A stretch of 64,000 nt of DNA from Anagrus nilaparvatae (GCA_022575985.1 JAKSXM010000288.1:2321501-2385500), one strand, 5' to 3'. Positions 46,996-59,583 are shown, numbered from the stretch's first letter. The notes: generated by a model from the letters alone, not told the origin. A program made the numbers and translations.

Positions 46996-49303
46996 CCATA
47001 TCTAACTCTTTTTACTACTAAAAAATTCAAAAAATTCATCAAAAGCGCGTTTTTTTAGTGAAATATCGATTTTTGAAAATTCGGTAAAAAAGGTCTAAAC
47101 TTGGACCGCTTATAACTGGGCCCCACTGCGTCCGACTGAAAAATTACTAAGGATCATTTTTATAGGAAATTCTCAGCTACAACTTTTATTTGAAACTTTT
47201 TTCTTTTACTTTTTGAGTTATTTGCAAAGAACGTTTTGCCCCAACTTTAGTCCCCCTGGGGGAGTAAAGAGCCCAGCACTGGGTTGGAATGCCCGATTTT
47301 GTTTCCCCTTTTAAATTAGCCCAAATCCAGCACATTCCACACCTTTTTTTCTCTGGAGGATATTTGTCCAAGTTTCCCCTTAATTTAGCCTTTATTTAAA
47401 GGTATAATAAAAAGTGCAAACATTTTGAGCCACTCAAAGCTTTCGAAATATGAAAAACAATTTTATGTTTATCAATTTTTTTTCAACCAAATTAACAGGA
47501 TTAGTTCATGTATATTTACATTTAAAAAAAGAAAACGAATAAGATGTTTCGTCTTGTATAAAGTAAAAAAAGAAAAAAAAAAAAGAAAATACTTGAAAGC
47601 TTATATTTTTTAAATTGAGATAGTCTGACGCGAAAAAAGAATGATATTGTCGTATGATTTTTGTTGTTTATATCATATTCTCAGATTTCTATATTATACG
47701 TTTGTATAATACTAGAATTGATATGATAAAATAAAGCTGAATGAAATGACATTCTGTTTACTTTTCTTTTTTTTTTTTTTTTTCTTTTTTTAATTCTTGG
47801 AACAAAGAGATACAGTTATCTGTATATTTACGGTTAAAATTTTTTTAAATTTACGATTTATGTAAAAAAATGTGATAGTATTAAATATACTTTACCAAGG
47901 CAACAAGAATTATTTAAAATTTAATAATTAAACTTGATTAAAAATGGGGGGAATCGTGATATATATTTTTTTGATAAAAATAAATCATGGGTTTTTTTTA
48001 AAATGTTTATCTGCAGGTTAAAACAAACAAGTGACAACTTGTTACTGGGCATTTTGTTTCAAATTTAGAAGAAATCAAAAATCCGCCTCATTCCAATCGC
48101 TATATAATTTTTTTGTTGACAATATTACGATATGATCAAAATTTTCACTTACATTCACTTTGTCGGAAACACGTAATATGTTTTTAATACTTCAGTATTG
48201 GGCTTAATATTTTCAAATAATTTGCAACACTTTTTATTTAGATTTAATAATAAAGCAACGCAACGTATTTATTCATTCAACAACATTGACTTTAAATTAG
48301 AATCACCTAACCTGTTTTCTTCAACTACTTCTGTACCAAAACTTTATTTAATGTAACCCTTTTAAATGTACTCTTTTTCCATCGCAACTTTTACGACCGA
48401 TAATTTTACGTGAGGGTCGAAAACTTCTTGCCACTGATTTTTCATATACTTAATGGTTTCCAGATTGCCATCGTATAACCCCTTTTTCACCTATTTTTCC
48501 CCATAAATCCCAATCCTTTAACCTAGAATCATGAGCTTCCGTATTGGATTAGATTAAAGAATTCTTCACAAGATACTTTTTGTCCGAATGTTTTTGGACT
48601 ATTTTTGTAGAAGATGCGCTTAAAATTTGGGAGGTGTCAATCTTTTCCAGCTATAGACAGTATGTATATATCGCTTACCTCCATTTATATTGAACTATAT
48701 TTCTTATTTATTTACTACTTATGCACAGCTACCACCTCCTGCAGTTTTCAAACTCTCCTTAACTAGCATTCGTCACCTGCAGCCTACAATTACTCCTTTC
48801 GGTATCCACCTTCTACGGGAACGGTGTATTTGTTCACTGGAAACTATTTCCTGCGTAACTATCTCCTATGTTGCCCTCACCTGTCGAAGCACTTTTGCGG
48901 AACTGCAAAGTCCTGCAGCGTTGCCCTCTTCTTAGAACCACCAGCGTCTAAAATTAAAGTTCTTAACCACCTAAAGCCAAAAATGAGACTTCGCCTTCTT
49001 GCGGTCTTATAAAATTATACTCTATGAACTTAATTTTACCTTTGAAAACACTAAGCCTTTACAAAACTAGGATATTGCTATCCAGACATGGGCCCCCATT
49101 TAGCCTTCTTAGCTAAAAAATAACACCTATACGGTTTTAGAACTTTTGATTTGCCCTAAGAGGAGTTTAAAAGTCACTAACTCAACTTTTAATTTTTGGC
49201 GTATTTTTCTACTCTGGCCATAACACAGAATCTAGGATAGTTAGAATGTCCTGCAGAATCTTTAAAATCACTTATGTTCTTTATAGTCAGGACGCTAGCA
49301 ATC
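46996..49303. other. Long stretch without a supportable gene
   Basis: It includes a poly(T) run near 47770 and an LTR-like relative of 23600-23790 at 48190-48300. On the complementary strand between about 48520 and 48370 lies a short frame reading NLETIKYMKNQWQEVF that I cannot assign. Frames 48690-48935 and 48824-49012 are not convincing. Confidence 0.35.
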
Positions 49304-49982
49304 TTAAATGCATTCAAAAATTTTAAATGAAGTGATATGGATCCAACCCAACGGATTATACGTATTTTTGGTGGCTAAAAACGATTTTGAAGGTTTCATA
49401 CATTTTTAAGTGGACAGTTTTAGGTAATGAACGCTATATCGCCCAAAATGACCAAAAAATTACAAGATTTCACAGTCGCTGATGACGATTCTGTAATCAG
49501 ATTTTTGAAATTCAAAATGGACTGCTCTAAATCCCTTATTTCTAAGTTTTTAACCTCAAAATTGGTAATTTAAGCTATATCAAATTTTTTAACATATATT
49601 TAAAAACTTTATTTGATCAAGTCGAAAAATCTCGTTCTATAATTGTGATTAAGGACTCCGAAAATTTTATTCGTCTTTAAAATACTTTGAATAGTTTAAA
49701 TTACCAATTTAAGGTTAAAAACTTGGAAATGCAGAATTCCACGTCCACCATTTTGAATTCAATTATCAGTGACTTTGATTACCTAAGAGGCATACCGAAA
49801 TTCGACTGAATCAGCAGTATTTTTCCAAAAATTTTATTTTTTTGGTTATTTTTGGCGATATAACGTTAAATACTCAAAACTGGGCATTGAAAAACGGATG
49901 AAACCTTCAAAATAGTTTTTAGCGACCAAAAATACGTATGATCCATCAAATGCAGTCAATTTAAAATTTTTGGATGCATTAA
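49304..49982. mobile_element. Foldback element, about 680 bp
   Basis: ATGCATTCAAAAATTTTAAA (49308) pairs with TTTAAAATTTTTGGATGCAT (49960-49979). Inward, GGTTTCATACATTTTTAAGT pairs with the CGGATGAAACC block, ACGCTATATCGCC with GGCGATATAACGT, and TTTTTAACCTCAAAATTGGT with ACCAATTTAAGGTTAAAAAC. TTAA occurs at both borders. Non-coding. Confidence 0.75.
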
Positions 49983-50141
49983 ACATTGAAAAATATCTAT
50001 AACTTTCCTATTATATAATGTATATCTGAAACCCCGTTATTCGTTACTTTTAACTTTCAAAAAAATCCGAACCCGACCTTAGAATTCAGTTGAACTTTTA
50101 TATTGGAATTTTTGTGATCAAAATAAAGTTAACATGGAATT

Positions 50142-51843
50142 AACATGGAACATGTTCATTGGATGGAGTATTTAAAAAAGTCCGGCTCAGTAGGGGGCAG
50201 GGGTGAAAAGGTGACGTTTTCAGGAGGGGGGGGGGGGTGAAATGGACTTGGAATGTTTTTGATTCAGGGACTGAGAATAATTTGAAGTGGGAGTCAGGGC
50301 CTGGTCAGGCCCTGATAAGAATAAGAAATTAGAATACTTTAGGTTTATAGACTTAGGATAATTTATGTTTCGGGATTTATTGAAATTTCGGCATTAGGAC
50401 TTATAATAATTATAGTCCAGGTAAATCTGTGAAAAAAAAGGCCAAACCTCTACCTAATTATGAAAATGGAAAAATTGAGTGAAAACCGATTGCATTGTAT
50501 TCAGGAGTATGTTAGAAACAAAGTCCCGGAAAGGAGAATTTGTGGAAATGAAAAGGGGTGATTTCCACCCCATTTTTCACCCCATTTCCCCCACAAGTAC
50601 AAGATCATTTAAGTAACAACTTTTTTTTAATTTCAAGGTGTGCATATAGGTTTCTTGGGTCACGGAACCCAAAAATGATGTCAGAAATGATATTGGATGC
50701 ATTGTGGGGGGGGGGTGAATTTGCCCATTTTCACCCCTTATACCCCAAAAATATCTAATTTTTATAAAAACGTTTATTTTTAATTTTTAAATGTCTCTAT
50801 GGGTTTTTTGGGTCGAGGAATTCAAAAATTATGTCGGAAATGATATTGGATGCATTGCGGGGGGTTAACTTGCCCATTTTTCACCCTTTTTACCCCAAAA
50901 ATATCTAAGTTTTATAAAAACGTTTATTTTTAATTTTTAAATGTCTCTATGGGTTTTTTGGGTCGGGGAATTCAAAAATTATGACAGAAATGATATTGGA
51001 TGCATTGCGGGGGGTGAATTCGTCCATTTTTCACCCCTTTTACCCCAAAAATATCGAATTTTTATGAAAACGTTTATTTTTAATTTTTTAATGTCTCTAT
51101 GGGTTTTTTGGGTCAGGGAATTCAAAAATTATGTCAGAAATGATATTGGATGCATTGCGGGGGGTGAATTTGCCCATTTTTCACCCCATTTACCCCAAAA
51201 ATATCTAATTTTTATTAAAACGTTTATTTTTAATTTTTTAATGCCTCTATGGGTTTTTTGGGTCACGAAATTCTAAAATTATGTCAGGAATGCTATTTAA
51301 AGTCAATTAGGCTTTTTTATTTCTTATTGAACTTCGTAATGTAATAATCATGAATATAAGGTGAGTATGAGGTTTTTTTTATTTAAAGTTAAAACCTTTG
51401 GGACTCAAAAATTCGTGATTTGCGATCAGAAAACCATATAAAAGAGAAATCCTCTATATGATGGGTAATATCATACCCTAATCCGCAATTTGACCAAAGT
51501 ATAATAAACAGGCCAAATGACTATACGAAGACATAAAAAAAAATGTATAACTGGTTTGTGTGTTCACACAACCAACGATCATGGAACATGTTCACTCATG
51601 ACAGTAAAAAATTCAAAAACCGAAATTACAATAAATACCGAAATATAAATTATCCTAAGTCCATAAACCTATAAAGTATTCTATAAGTTCTTATTTTTCT
51701 CTGGGCCTAATCAAGCCCTGACTTCCACTTCAAATTAATAAGCTCCTAAATCGAAAATATTCTAAGTCCATTTCACCCCCCCTAAAAACGTCACGTTCTC
51801 AAACTTTTTCAAATACCCCATCCAATGAACGTGTCCCATATTA
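50142..51843. mobile_element. Foldback of the AACATGGAACATG family with 150-bp tandem centre
   Basis: The left end AACATGGAACATGTTCATTG pairs with CAATGAACGTGTCCCATATT at 51843. The arms of about 260 bp include G-run/C-run units (near 50225 and 51776) and the pair GGCCTGGTCAGGCCCTGAT / GGGCCTAATCAAGCCCTGA. An internal end-like block GGTTTGTGTGTTCACACAAC lies at 51549. The centre is a tandem array. No transposase. Confidence 0.82.
50625..51290. repeat. Tandem array, exact 150-bp period
   Basis: ATGTCTCTATGGGTTTTTTG starts at 50791, 50941 and 51091, with ATGCCTCTATGGG at 51241 and a diverged unit at 50641. Each unit contains GGGTGAATTTGCCCATTTTT then CACCCC, which can itself fold. The frame 50941-51276 is a read-through of this array. 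Confidence 0.92.
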
Positions 51844-54289
51844 ATAAAAGTATATAGGACTTGAAAAAAAAATTAAATTTTAAAGAGCCAGTGTTTTGAC
51901 ATGTTAGCAGAGCAGTGTTTAAAAAAAGTGTTTGTGTATTGTCTGAACATCATAAATCTAAAAAAATAATATATAATTTATTGAGTATTTACGTTTGATA
52001 TATATGATATGAGAATGTAAACATCAAATTGCGAATGTTTTTGAAATATTTCATTTAAAGATAATTTTTATTTAAATAAGTAATTACAATTTTTAAAAAT
52101 GTTGTTTTTAATATTATCACATATCTAACATATCGTTTATAAAAAAGATAAAAAAAATATATAGAGGCGAATTCATTTAAACTGGTACAAATTTTGTATT
52201 CAATTATAATTGCTCAGAAATGTTTAGAAATTAGTGTAACTGACTTGAAGCAAAAATATGCTTAGTTTTTTAGGTACCACTAAAAAATTCTTGCTGAGAA
52301 AGTTTTTAGTTTTATGTTTACTTTTTTTAATTTTATTGTTATAATATTTGAACAATTTTGACAAAAAAAAAGTTAATTCTTTTGAACAAAATTTTTGATC
52401 TATTTCTCCTTATTCAATGAAATATGAATTTTTAAAATAATTCTATAAAGGTATCGAAAACCCAAGTCGAAAATCTCGAGTATTGTGACTAAATATTTTG
52501 ATTTAAAATAAATAAATATTTTTAAAAAACAAATTTCACATGATTCACCCCATATATGTATAATTAAAATAAATATTATTATTTGACCTACATTAAACAA
52601 AATTTTAGTATAACCAAAATATGTATAAACAAAAGAAAGAGTTATGTAAACATTTATTCATATTATTCAAGATTTTCTCTGCATATAATAAGGAAGAAAC
52701 TTGAATATAAATTTTTTGTAAAATATTTAAAAAAAAGAGCTTTCAAGTTGGATGGTCGAGTATTTTTTTTTAAGGTATATATACTTATTGCACAGGTGTG
52801 TTAGTCTCATTGTTAAAAGTTTACATTTTTTATGTCTACTTTCAGCTTTAATAACATGAGCTTTTTTAAAATTTATCTTGAAAAATGTAAAATAAATAAA
52901 ATATAATGATAAAAATAATGAAGACTTTTTAATTATTGAAACCTTATCTTATGAATTAGCTTGAGGCTATTTATTCGCAGTATATCCATGCTTCGTTATA
53001 TATAATGATATGACCATCAACAAAATTCTTTACTTATTCTTTAGATTTTTCCTTTATTTTCTTTTGTAAAAAATAATATTTTTTATGGTTGTGTTTTTTA
53101 TATTTTTTTAAATAGTACATTCATCTAGAGTTACTCATAAGCCCTTTTAAGACTAGGTTAATTTTTTTTAATTCCATGTGCTTTGATGACTCTTTGCTAT
53201 AGTAAATGCGAATAGGATTAAAAATATTAATCTAGTCTAAAAAGGGCTATACTTTTACGGTAACTTCATACTTATTGGCAATGCCCAAGTATTACCCCTT
53301 TGACTCAACTTCTTCACCGTTCGATCTGTCTCTGGATAGTTTCTATAGTACATTGTTTCTATTTGGTACATTGATATACGAGGCAATATTAATATTATTG
53401 CAATTAGTTTCACTTGTTTACTTTTATAATTATTTTAAATTTTGGTTTCAAAGCTTAGATTCCCAAAAGAGACTTCTGGCAAATTACTTTGTTCGTACTT
53501 TAGAAATCGTAAGGCCTTGTTCACAGCGCTAGATCGTTTACTGGTGTATCGATGCACGAGATTAATCGTACATTTGGACGGAAAAATAATATTATGAAAG
53601 CGCGTAAACATTGATGTGCTAGTAAACTATTAGACTTTATGTAGCTTTTAAAACTCATTTTTCTTGCAAAAATAATTGTAATGAAATTATAAAATTAAAT
53701 CGGGATTATTATACATAAATTCATCAATAATTTAGTGCATTTTTACTTCATAAGTCATTTGTAAATTTTATGTTTTTTCATAACAATTTTAAATTAAAAA
53801 TTTTTGAAAATGAAACAGGCTTTTGCTGCCAGCAAGATATTTTGTCGCCCACTTGTCCATCGTTTCTAGTAAAATAGGCCAGTACGAATAAAAATAGGGT
53901 GGATATATTTTTTTAACTCGCTCGTTGCATCCAATATTAACGTCTTCAAAAATTCAAGCATTTTTAACCCCATCGTACCCCTTTGTCACATATTTTTGTA
54001 ATTTTTCCTATATCATTAAATTTAACAATCGTGAATCGTAAACCCTTTCCCTCTAAATAGATTACGTCATTAATGAGTGACCCTAATATAAAATAAACTC
54101 AAGTTTTACGTTCGCATTAAAATTTTTTACGGTTTTATAACAGTCGATATCGTAATCCAAAACCAATTTATTATTGTAGAGTCCAGGTTATCTGAGCCAA
54201 TTGGCAGAATAGTACTGGCACACAAAATATAGAAGTTTTATCCCTAAAACTAAAGTATTTATATTACCAATTATTGGTGTCAAGTTACG
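51844..54289. other. Long stretch without a supportable gene
   Basis: The most notable frame is 53275-53532, which reads PKYYPFDSTSSPFDLSLDSF and then one hydrophobic segment. It faintly recalls the PFD loop of insect chemoreceptors, but no conserved flanking block is present. The rest is A+T-rich. Confidence 0.4.
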
Positions 54290-54358
54290 CTGTAAAAAAT
54301 CTTGTCCGGATATTTACTACCCAGATAGTAAATACCCGAACAATATTTTTACGGAGTA
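54290..54358. repeat. Micro-hairpin, about 69 bp
   Basis: CTGTAAAAAATCTTGTCCGG, then ATATTTACTACCC, pairs with GTAAATACCCGAACAATATT followed by TTTACGGAG, with a loop of about 5 bases. The outer CTGTAAAAAAT resembles the end of the element at 54597. Confidence 0.75.
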
Positions 54359-54855
54359 GGTTGAATCATTTACAGGTATAAGTTATGGCAAACTCTACCG
54401 GTGACCTTTTATGATTTGAAAGGTAGCTGTACTAAAAAAAACAAAAAATATACCTTGTTTATTTAAATTTATTTTTCATTTTCAGTTGGTACTTGGTACA
54501 TTTACTATGTAAAGTTCTAAAATTCGATTTTGATAAATTAAGAGTTTAATTTTCTAAGAAATTCTTAAGGACATGAAATTCTGTGAGATGATAACTACAC
54601 TGTAAAAAACAACTCCGGTGATTTTATGACAAAATTGGTAAATTTACGAAAATTTAGTAAACTTTCGAAAATATTTGCAATTTTTCGACAAAAATCAGAA
54701 ATTTACTAATATTTGTAAATTTTCGAAAAAATAGTAAATTAACGATTTATTTTTTCGTAAATTTTAATCGAAAATTTGCGACAAACAGTTGTGAAATTAA
54801 AAGCCATATTTTTTGTACCTAAAAACGCATATCAAACCATTTAGAATCATAAAAA

Positions 54856-55795
54856 TTTATAACCGGTTTGTGTAATTACACAACCAACGAGCATGAAACA
54901 TGTCCACTCATAACAGTAATAAATCCAAAAACCGAAATTACAATAAATCCCGAAATATAAATTATCCTAAGCCCAAAAACCTAAAGTATTCTAAGTTCTT
55001 GTTCTTATCCCACTTCAAATTATTATAAGTCCCTAAATCAAAAATATTCTAAGTCCATTTCACCCCCCCCCCCCTAAAATCGTCACTTTTTCAACCCCCC
55101 CCCCTGCTGAGCTAAACTTTTTCAAATACCCCATCCAATGAACGGCCGCCATTCAATGGTCATAACTGTCGTTGTCCATCCGGGTCATTTCTCAGAACCT
55201 TGATCTAGATTTTTCGAAAACAGACCCATAAATGAATTTTGCAGAAAAATTCATTTCCAAATTCGTAAAATCAGAATGCATCAAAATAAAGAATAGGATA
55301 AATTCCAAAATTCATTTTATGAAAATTTGTATTAACATGGAACATGTTCATTGGGTGGGGTATTTGAAAAAGTCCGGCTCGGAAGGAGGGGGTGAAAAAG
55401 TGACGCTTTTAGGGAGGGGGTCAAAAATTGACGTTTTTAGGGGGGGGGGTGAAAAAGTGACATTTTTAGGGGCGGGGAGTGAAATGGACTTAGAATATTT
55501 TTGATTCAGGGACTTGCTCCATGCTCGTTGGTTGCGTAGTTACACAAACCGGTTATAAATTTTTTTTATGGTAATTTTTTGGTTTTTACAAATAATAACT
55601 TCTGATATTTTATCAACTACTATGCACTGATTTTTAGGAACTTTGATTTATCTGCCTTACAATACTTCTAGTTTTTATTATTCTGCATTAGAAAGTTTGT
55701 ATATTTAATTTTCGGGATTCGGAAAACTGCCCCAGATGGACAACGACAATTATGACCAGTGAATGGCGCCCCAATGAACATGTTCCATGTTAAAA
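54856..55795. mobile_element. Nested AACATGGAACATG-family pieces in both orientations
   Basis: 54856-55150 is a complementary-strand copy (ATAACCGGTTTGTGTAATTA at the start, CCCATCCAATGAACG at the end). 55334-55562 is a + strand copy (AACATGGAACATGTTCATTG to CAAACCGGTTATAAATTT). A third pair, GTTGTCCATCCGGGTCAT / CCAGATGGACAACGAC (near 55175 and 55734), encloses the second piece. The frame 55232-55504 is G-run read-through. Confidence 0.7.
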
Positions 55796-55897
55796 TAATG
55801 TTTTTTTATTTTACACCATGAGAATAGATGAATACTTTTTTTTTTCGCTAGTATTCATCTTTTCTCATGGTGTAAAATAAAAAAACATTATTTTATG
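55792..55897. repeat. Nearly perfect hairpin
   Basis: AAAATAATGTTTTTTTATTT plus TACACCATGAGAA-AGATGAATAC pairs with GTATTCATCTTTTCTCATGG plus TGTAAAATAAAAAAACATTATTTT. The arms are about 47 bp and the loop about 10. Confidence 0.85.
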
Positions 55898-56197
55898 ACT
55901 CTAAATAGTTTGCTATGCGTTTTTAGGTACAAAAAATATGGCTTGTAATTTCACAACAGTTTGTCGAAAATTTTCGATTAAAATTTGCAATTTTTCTACA
56001 AAAATTGTAAAATTACGACATAGTTGTAAATTTACTATTTTGTCGAAAATTTACGAAAAAATAAATCGTTAATTTACTATTTTTTCGCATATTTACAAAT
56101 ATTAGTCAATTTCCGATTTTTGTCGAAAAATTGAAAATTTTTTCGAAAATTTACCAATGTTGTCGTAAAATCACCTGAGTTATTTTTTACAGTGTAA

Positions 56198-59100
56198 TAA
56201 TGAAGGAAAAACTGATCCAGATAAAACGGACAGTGTAAGTAACTATCAAGTTTACACAAACCCTTGGACTCATACAAGATAAGAAAAAACTTACAGTTTA
56301 GTTTTACATACATTGTAATAATACAGCTTATTAAAATTAAAAAAGCTACTCCAAGCTATAAGATGGTGTAATTACAAGAAGAAAAACTTGTACCACCTTC
56401 ATGCAAGGGTTCTGAGTAGTGTATTATACTTTGTTTACTAGTTGGAGTATCTCCTTTCCCCTGATATCATCAAAAATTCAAAGAATATGTGTACTGACAA
56501 AAAAACAATATTAAAATTTGTCAAGTATTTTAACAAAGGATATTGGATAACGAATAACGAATAAAGGTAACGAATTCAGAACTAATCTAAGCATAGAACA
56601 TCCTAAAATTATAGTTGCCAAAAAAAAACAGGGACAAGCTTTTGTGCAAAGTTTCTTCAAATTTAAAAAATATAAAAAAAAAATCAATTTTGAACTTCAT
56701 GTCAAAATTTTGTTTCTACGTACAAAAATATTAACCCTAATATTAACGAGTCAAACAAAAATAAAGTTTACGTATACGTTTAAAAAAAAAAAAAACTAAT
56801 AAAAAACTTATTGATTTTTTCTTTTAACATTCGTATTGTACATAATGAATGTTTAGTCTTCACACAACAATGAGAATGAAAAACACACTAATGTTTTATA
56901 AAGGTTGCGTGCAAACAATGAGCAAAAAAAAAAAAAGAAAAAAAACTTTTTTGATAAAATAACAAATATGATATGTACACTTATCATTGTCAACAATGTA
57001 TCGTCATAATAATTATCATAATGATGATAATCATCATCATTCAGAATAATCATTTGTATGCATATATATGAAAAAAAATTCAACAGTAGTAAAGATATGC
57101 AAATATGTATGCACCCTCTCACACTTAAAAAAAAAAAATAATAATAAACAGGAAAAAAATAATAATAGAAAATACATTCTCTTTGTTTTGATAATGTATG
57201 TACATGTTTAATACATTAGTAATAATGTGAATAGAGAAAAAGATGAAAATGGTGTAAATATTTATATGGAAATATATAGTGACGATTCTTTTTGAGTTAG
57301 ACATTTATCCGATCTAAAAAATTCATTTTGCATTTTATTGTTAATTGTAAAATTATTAACATTAATTTTGTTTTAAAATTTATTATTTTAGAAAATATTT
57401 AGTATTTGAAATTTAAAATTCTATTCCTTACTAAGCAACATTAACTCATTCGCACCAAAGCGGAGACTTTCGGAAGTGAGTAAAAATAAGTATCTTCCCT
57501 TGTAGATACGTGGCTAAAAAATTCATTAATATAGTAAAATTACATGCTCTTTCAGAATCTGACATTAATTTTCACCTAAAACCCTTAAATATATCCAAAA
57601 AACGGGGGTCAAAGGGGTACCCAGGCAATAATTGGAAAAATCAATGAAAATAATATCAAATTTTATTGAAAAATCTTTGAACATATTATTTTTTAGAAGA
57701 AGTATAGGGTTAGTTTAAAAAAAAATTAAAATGAAACTTATTTTTTATTATTAAAACTATATTCTTAAGTAAAATTGGCTGCTAGTTTCAAATTCAAAAT
57801 CAGTTTTGCACAAAAATTTTACCACACCCTCTAAAATAGGGTCGAACAGGGTCAATAAGCCGTATTAGAGTTTTGCTTTATGGCAAATTCGTTAAAGTCT
57901 AAACATTAAGAAAAAATAATTTAGTTGCTTTTAGCCGTTAAAATTATATTTCATTTTTTCCAACTAAACTTAAAAGGTTGTATTTTTCATCCCCTGAATG
58001 TAATATAGGGGTAGTTAAAGAAAAAATGTAAATAAAACTTAACTAAAACTATATTGTTGAATAAAATTGGTTGCTGATTCTAGACTTATTATCTTCGTGT
58101 TATTATTATACCGCACCCACTGCAATAGGGATGAACAGGGCAAAGCAGGTAAACGAGGTAAAGTAGCCATTTTAGGATTGGGCCTTATGATTGATGTCTC
58201 GAATTCTAAAAATCGATAACAAAATTTACAGTTTTTTTCGGTTGTGAAGAATTCTTTTTATTTTTTCTAACTTATCTTGTTTTTCACCCGCTGAATAGTA
58301 TGTAGGGGTAGTTAGGGGTAGTTTAAAAAAAATGTAAATAAAACTTTTTTTTCATAACTAAAACTATATTTTTGAGTAAAATTAGCTGCTGAATTTATCA
58401 TCAATTTTAAACGTAGTTTTAATTTTATACATATAAATATATTTTTTAAAGCAAAAAATAATTGTTATATTTTTTTGTTGTTGAAAAACTACCCCTTTTT
58501 TGAGGGATAAAAATATTTATCCTATATTGCTTAGTTGAAAATATAGGAGTAGCTGATCAATGCGTGATCAATCAAGCTATAGTATTTGAAGATTTCACTG
58601 GTCAAGAGTTTTTGATTTTTCGAGAAATAGATGACTAATAGATTAAAAGAATGAAGTGGAAATTTTAAATTAGAGGATTTTAAAATCTCGTGTAAAAGGC
58701 TAAGTAACAATCAAATTATAACGTATGTAAAATTATTTGAATATTTGCAATTTTGCAAAATTTTATGTTAAATCTCATTTATAATATGCTGTAATTTACT
58801 GTAAAGGTGCGTTTAATTTAACATCAAAGAAAATGATAAAATGATATTTAAGTACATCGCTATGGTTTTTCAGTGCATTCACTAGGGTTCGGTTCATAGT
58901 ATAGGTAGTTACTAATTCCAGCTAAGATAAAAGTTTGAATTCCATTCAGTCGATAGAAACTTATTACATAATATAATAAAATATAACTACTTTAGTAATA
59001 GTTGATAATATCAGTACCCATGCAGCTTGAATAAAATATAGAATTTAGTTAGTTTTTAAAGCTAAGAAATATCAAATATTAATTTAACAGTCTCAAATTA

Positions 59101-59286
59101 ACCGTACACAAAGGTCTAGCTTTTTATGTAATACGTGATATCTTGTTTTGGAAAATTTTTAAGTTTGCACCGTGTCGAGAGAAAATTTACGTTTGTGCTA
59201 AAAATAACTGACTTCAGAAAATAATTATCTATTTTGATTGGTTTACATTTCGTTCTTCTGATGGAGATTACCTATTGCATATTATA
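56198..59286. other. Long stretch without a supportable gene
   Basis: It holds the inverted relative of 34740-34900 at 57440-57610 and a run of ATCAT/ATAAT microsatellite at 57000-57050. Three diverged blocks containing TAGGGGTAGTT(A/T)A and AACTATATT lie near 57707, 58008 and 58307. No open frame is convincing. Confidence 0.45.
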
Positions 59287-59583
59287 CAGAAAAGTAAAAA
59301 ACGAGGTTCCATGTTTTCCGGTTTAATCTATAGAAAAATACCCCTTAAAAAATAACTGATTTAAAATTAAAGAAAGAGGTAGCATACAATCAAGGAATGT
59401 AAAAATATAAATAACAAATACAATATTATGAAAAATGTTAGAATAAGATGAAAATTTAATGGAGCTATAGTGGTGGTGCTTGTCCTATTCAAACTTGACA
59501 ACCACTAGCTCCATTAAATTTTTATATTGTAACATTTTTCATAATATTGTATTTGTTATTTAACCCCGTTTTTTACTTTTTAA
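59287..59583. mobile_element. Two-tier hairpin element, about 297 bp
   Basis: The outer pair AAAAGTAAAAAACGAGGTT / AACCCCGTTTTTTACTTTT encloses a strong inner palindrome. In it, AATAACAAATACAATATTAT plus GAAAAATGTTA pairs with TAACATTTTTCATAATATTG plus TATTTGTTATT, and TTTAATGGAGCTATAGTGG pairs with CCACTAGCTCCATTAAA. The loop lies near 59485. Confidence 0.78.

Larger units (their letters stand above)
54597..56197. mobile_element. ACACTGTAAAAAA-ended inverted-repeat element with nested insertions
   Basis: ACACTGTAAAAAACAACTCC at 54597 pairs with the GAGTTATTTTTTACAGTGT block ending near 56195. The arms of about 250 bp are full of AATTT-CGAAAA and TTTTCG-AAATT motifs and reach GCATATCAAACCATTTAGAA / TAAATAGTTTGCTATGCG. 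Inside the arms sits another complex of AACATGGAACATG-family ends (54856-55795), so this is a host element with a younger insertion. No transposase. Confidence 0.82.

Noticed and set aside
48690..49012. Two overlapping Leu/Ser/Cys-rich open frames
   Set aside because: No domain, no splice context and no better than chance in a locally G+C-richer piece.
50941..51276. Open frame with repeated LWVFWV-EFKNY blocks, like a tandem-repeat protein
   Set aside because: The 150-bp period is a multiple of three, so any open frame repeats; no start context or flanking gene structure.
53275..53532. Possible chemoreceptor fragment (YPFD loop and hydrophobic segment)
   Set aside because: Only one weak motif; an upstream stop and no matching exons. 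Too little to call.
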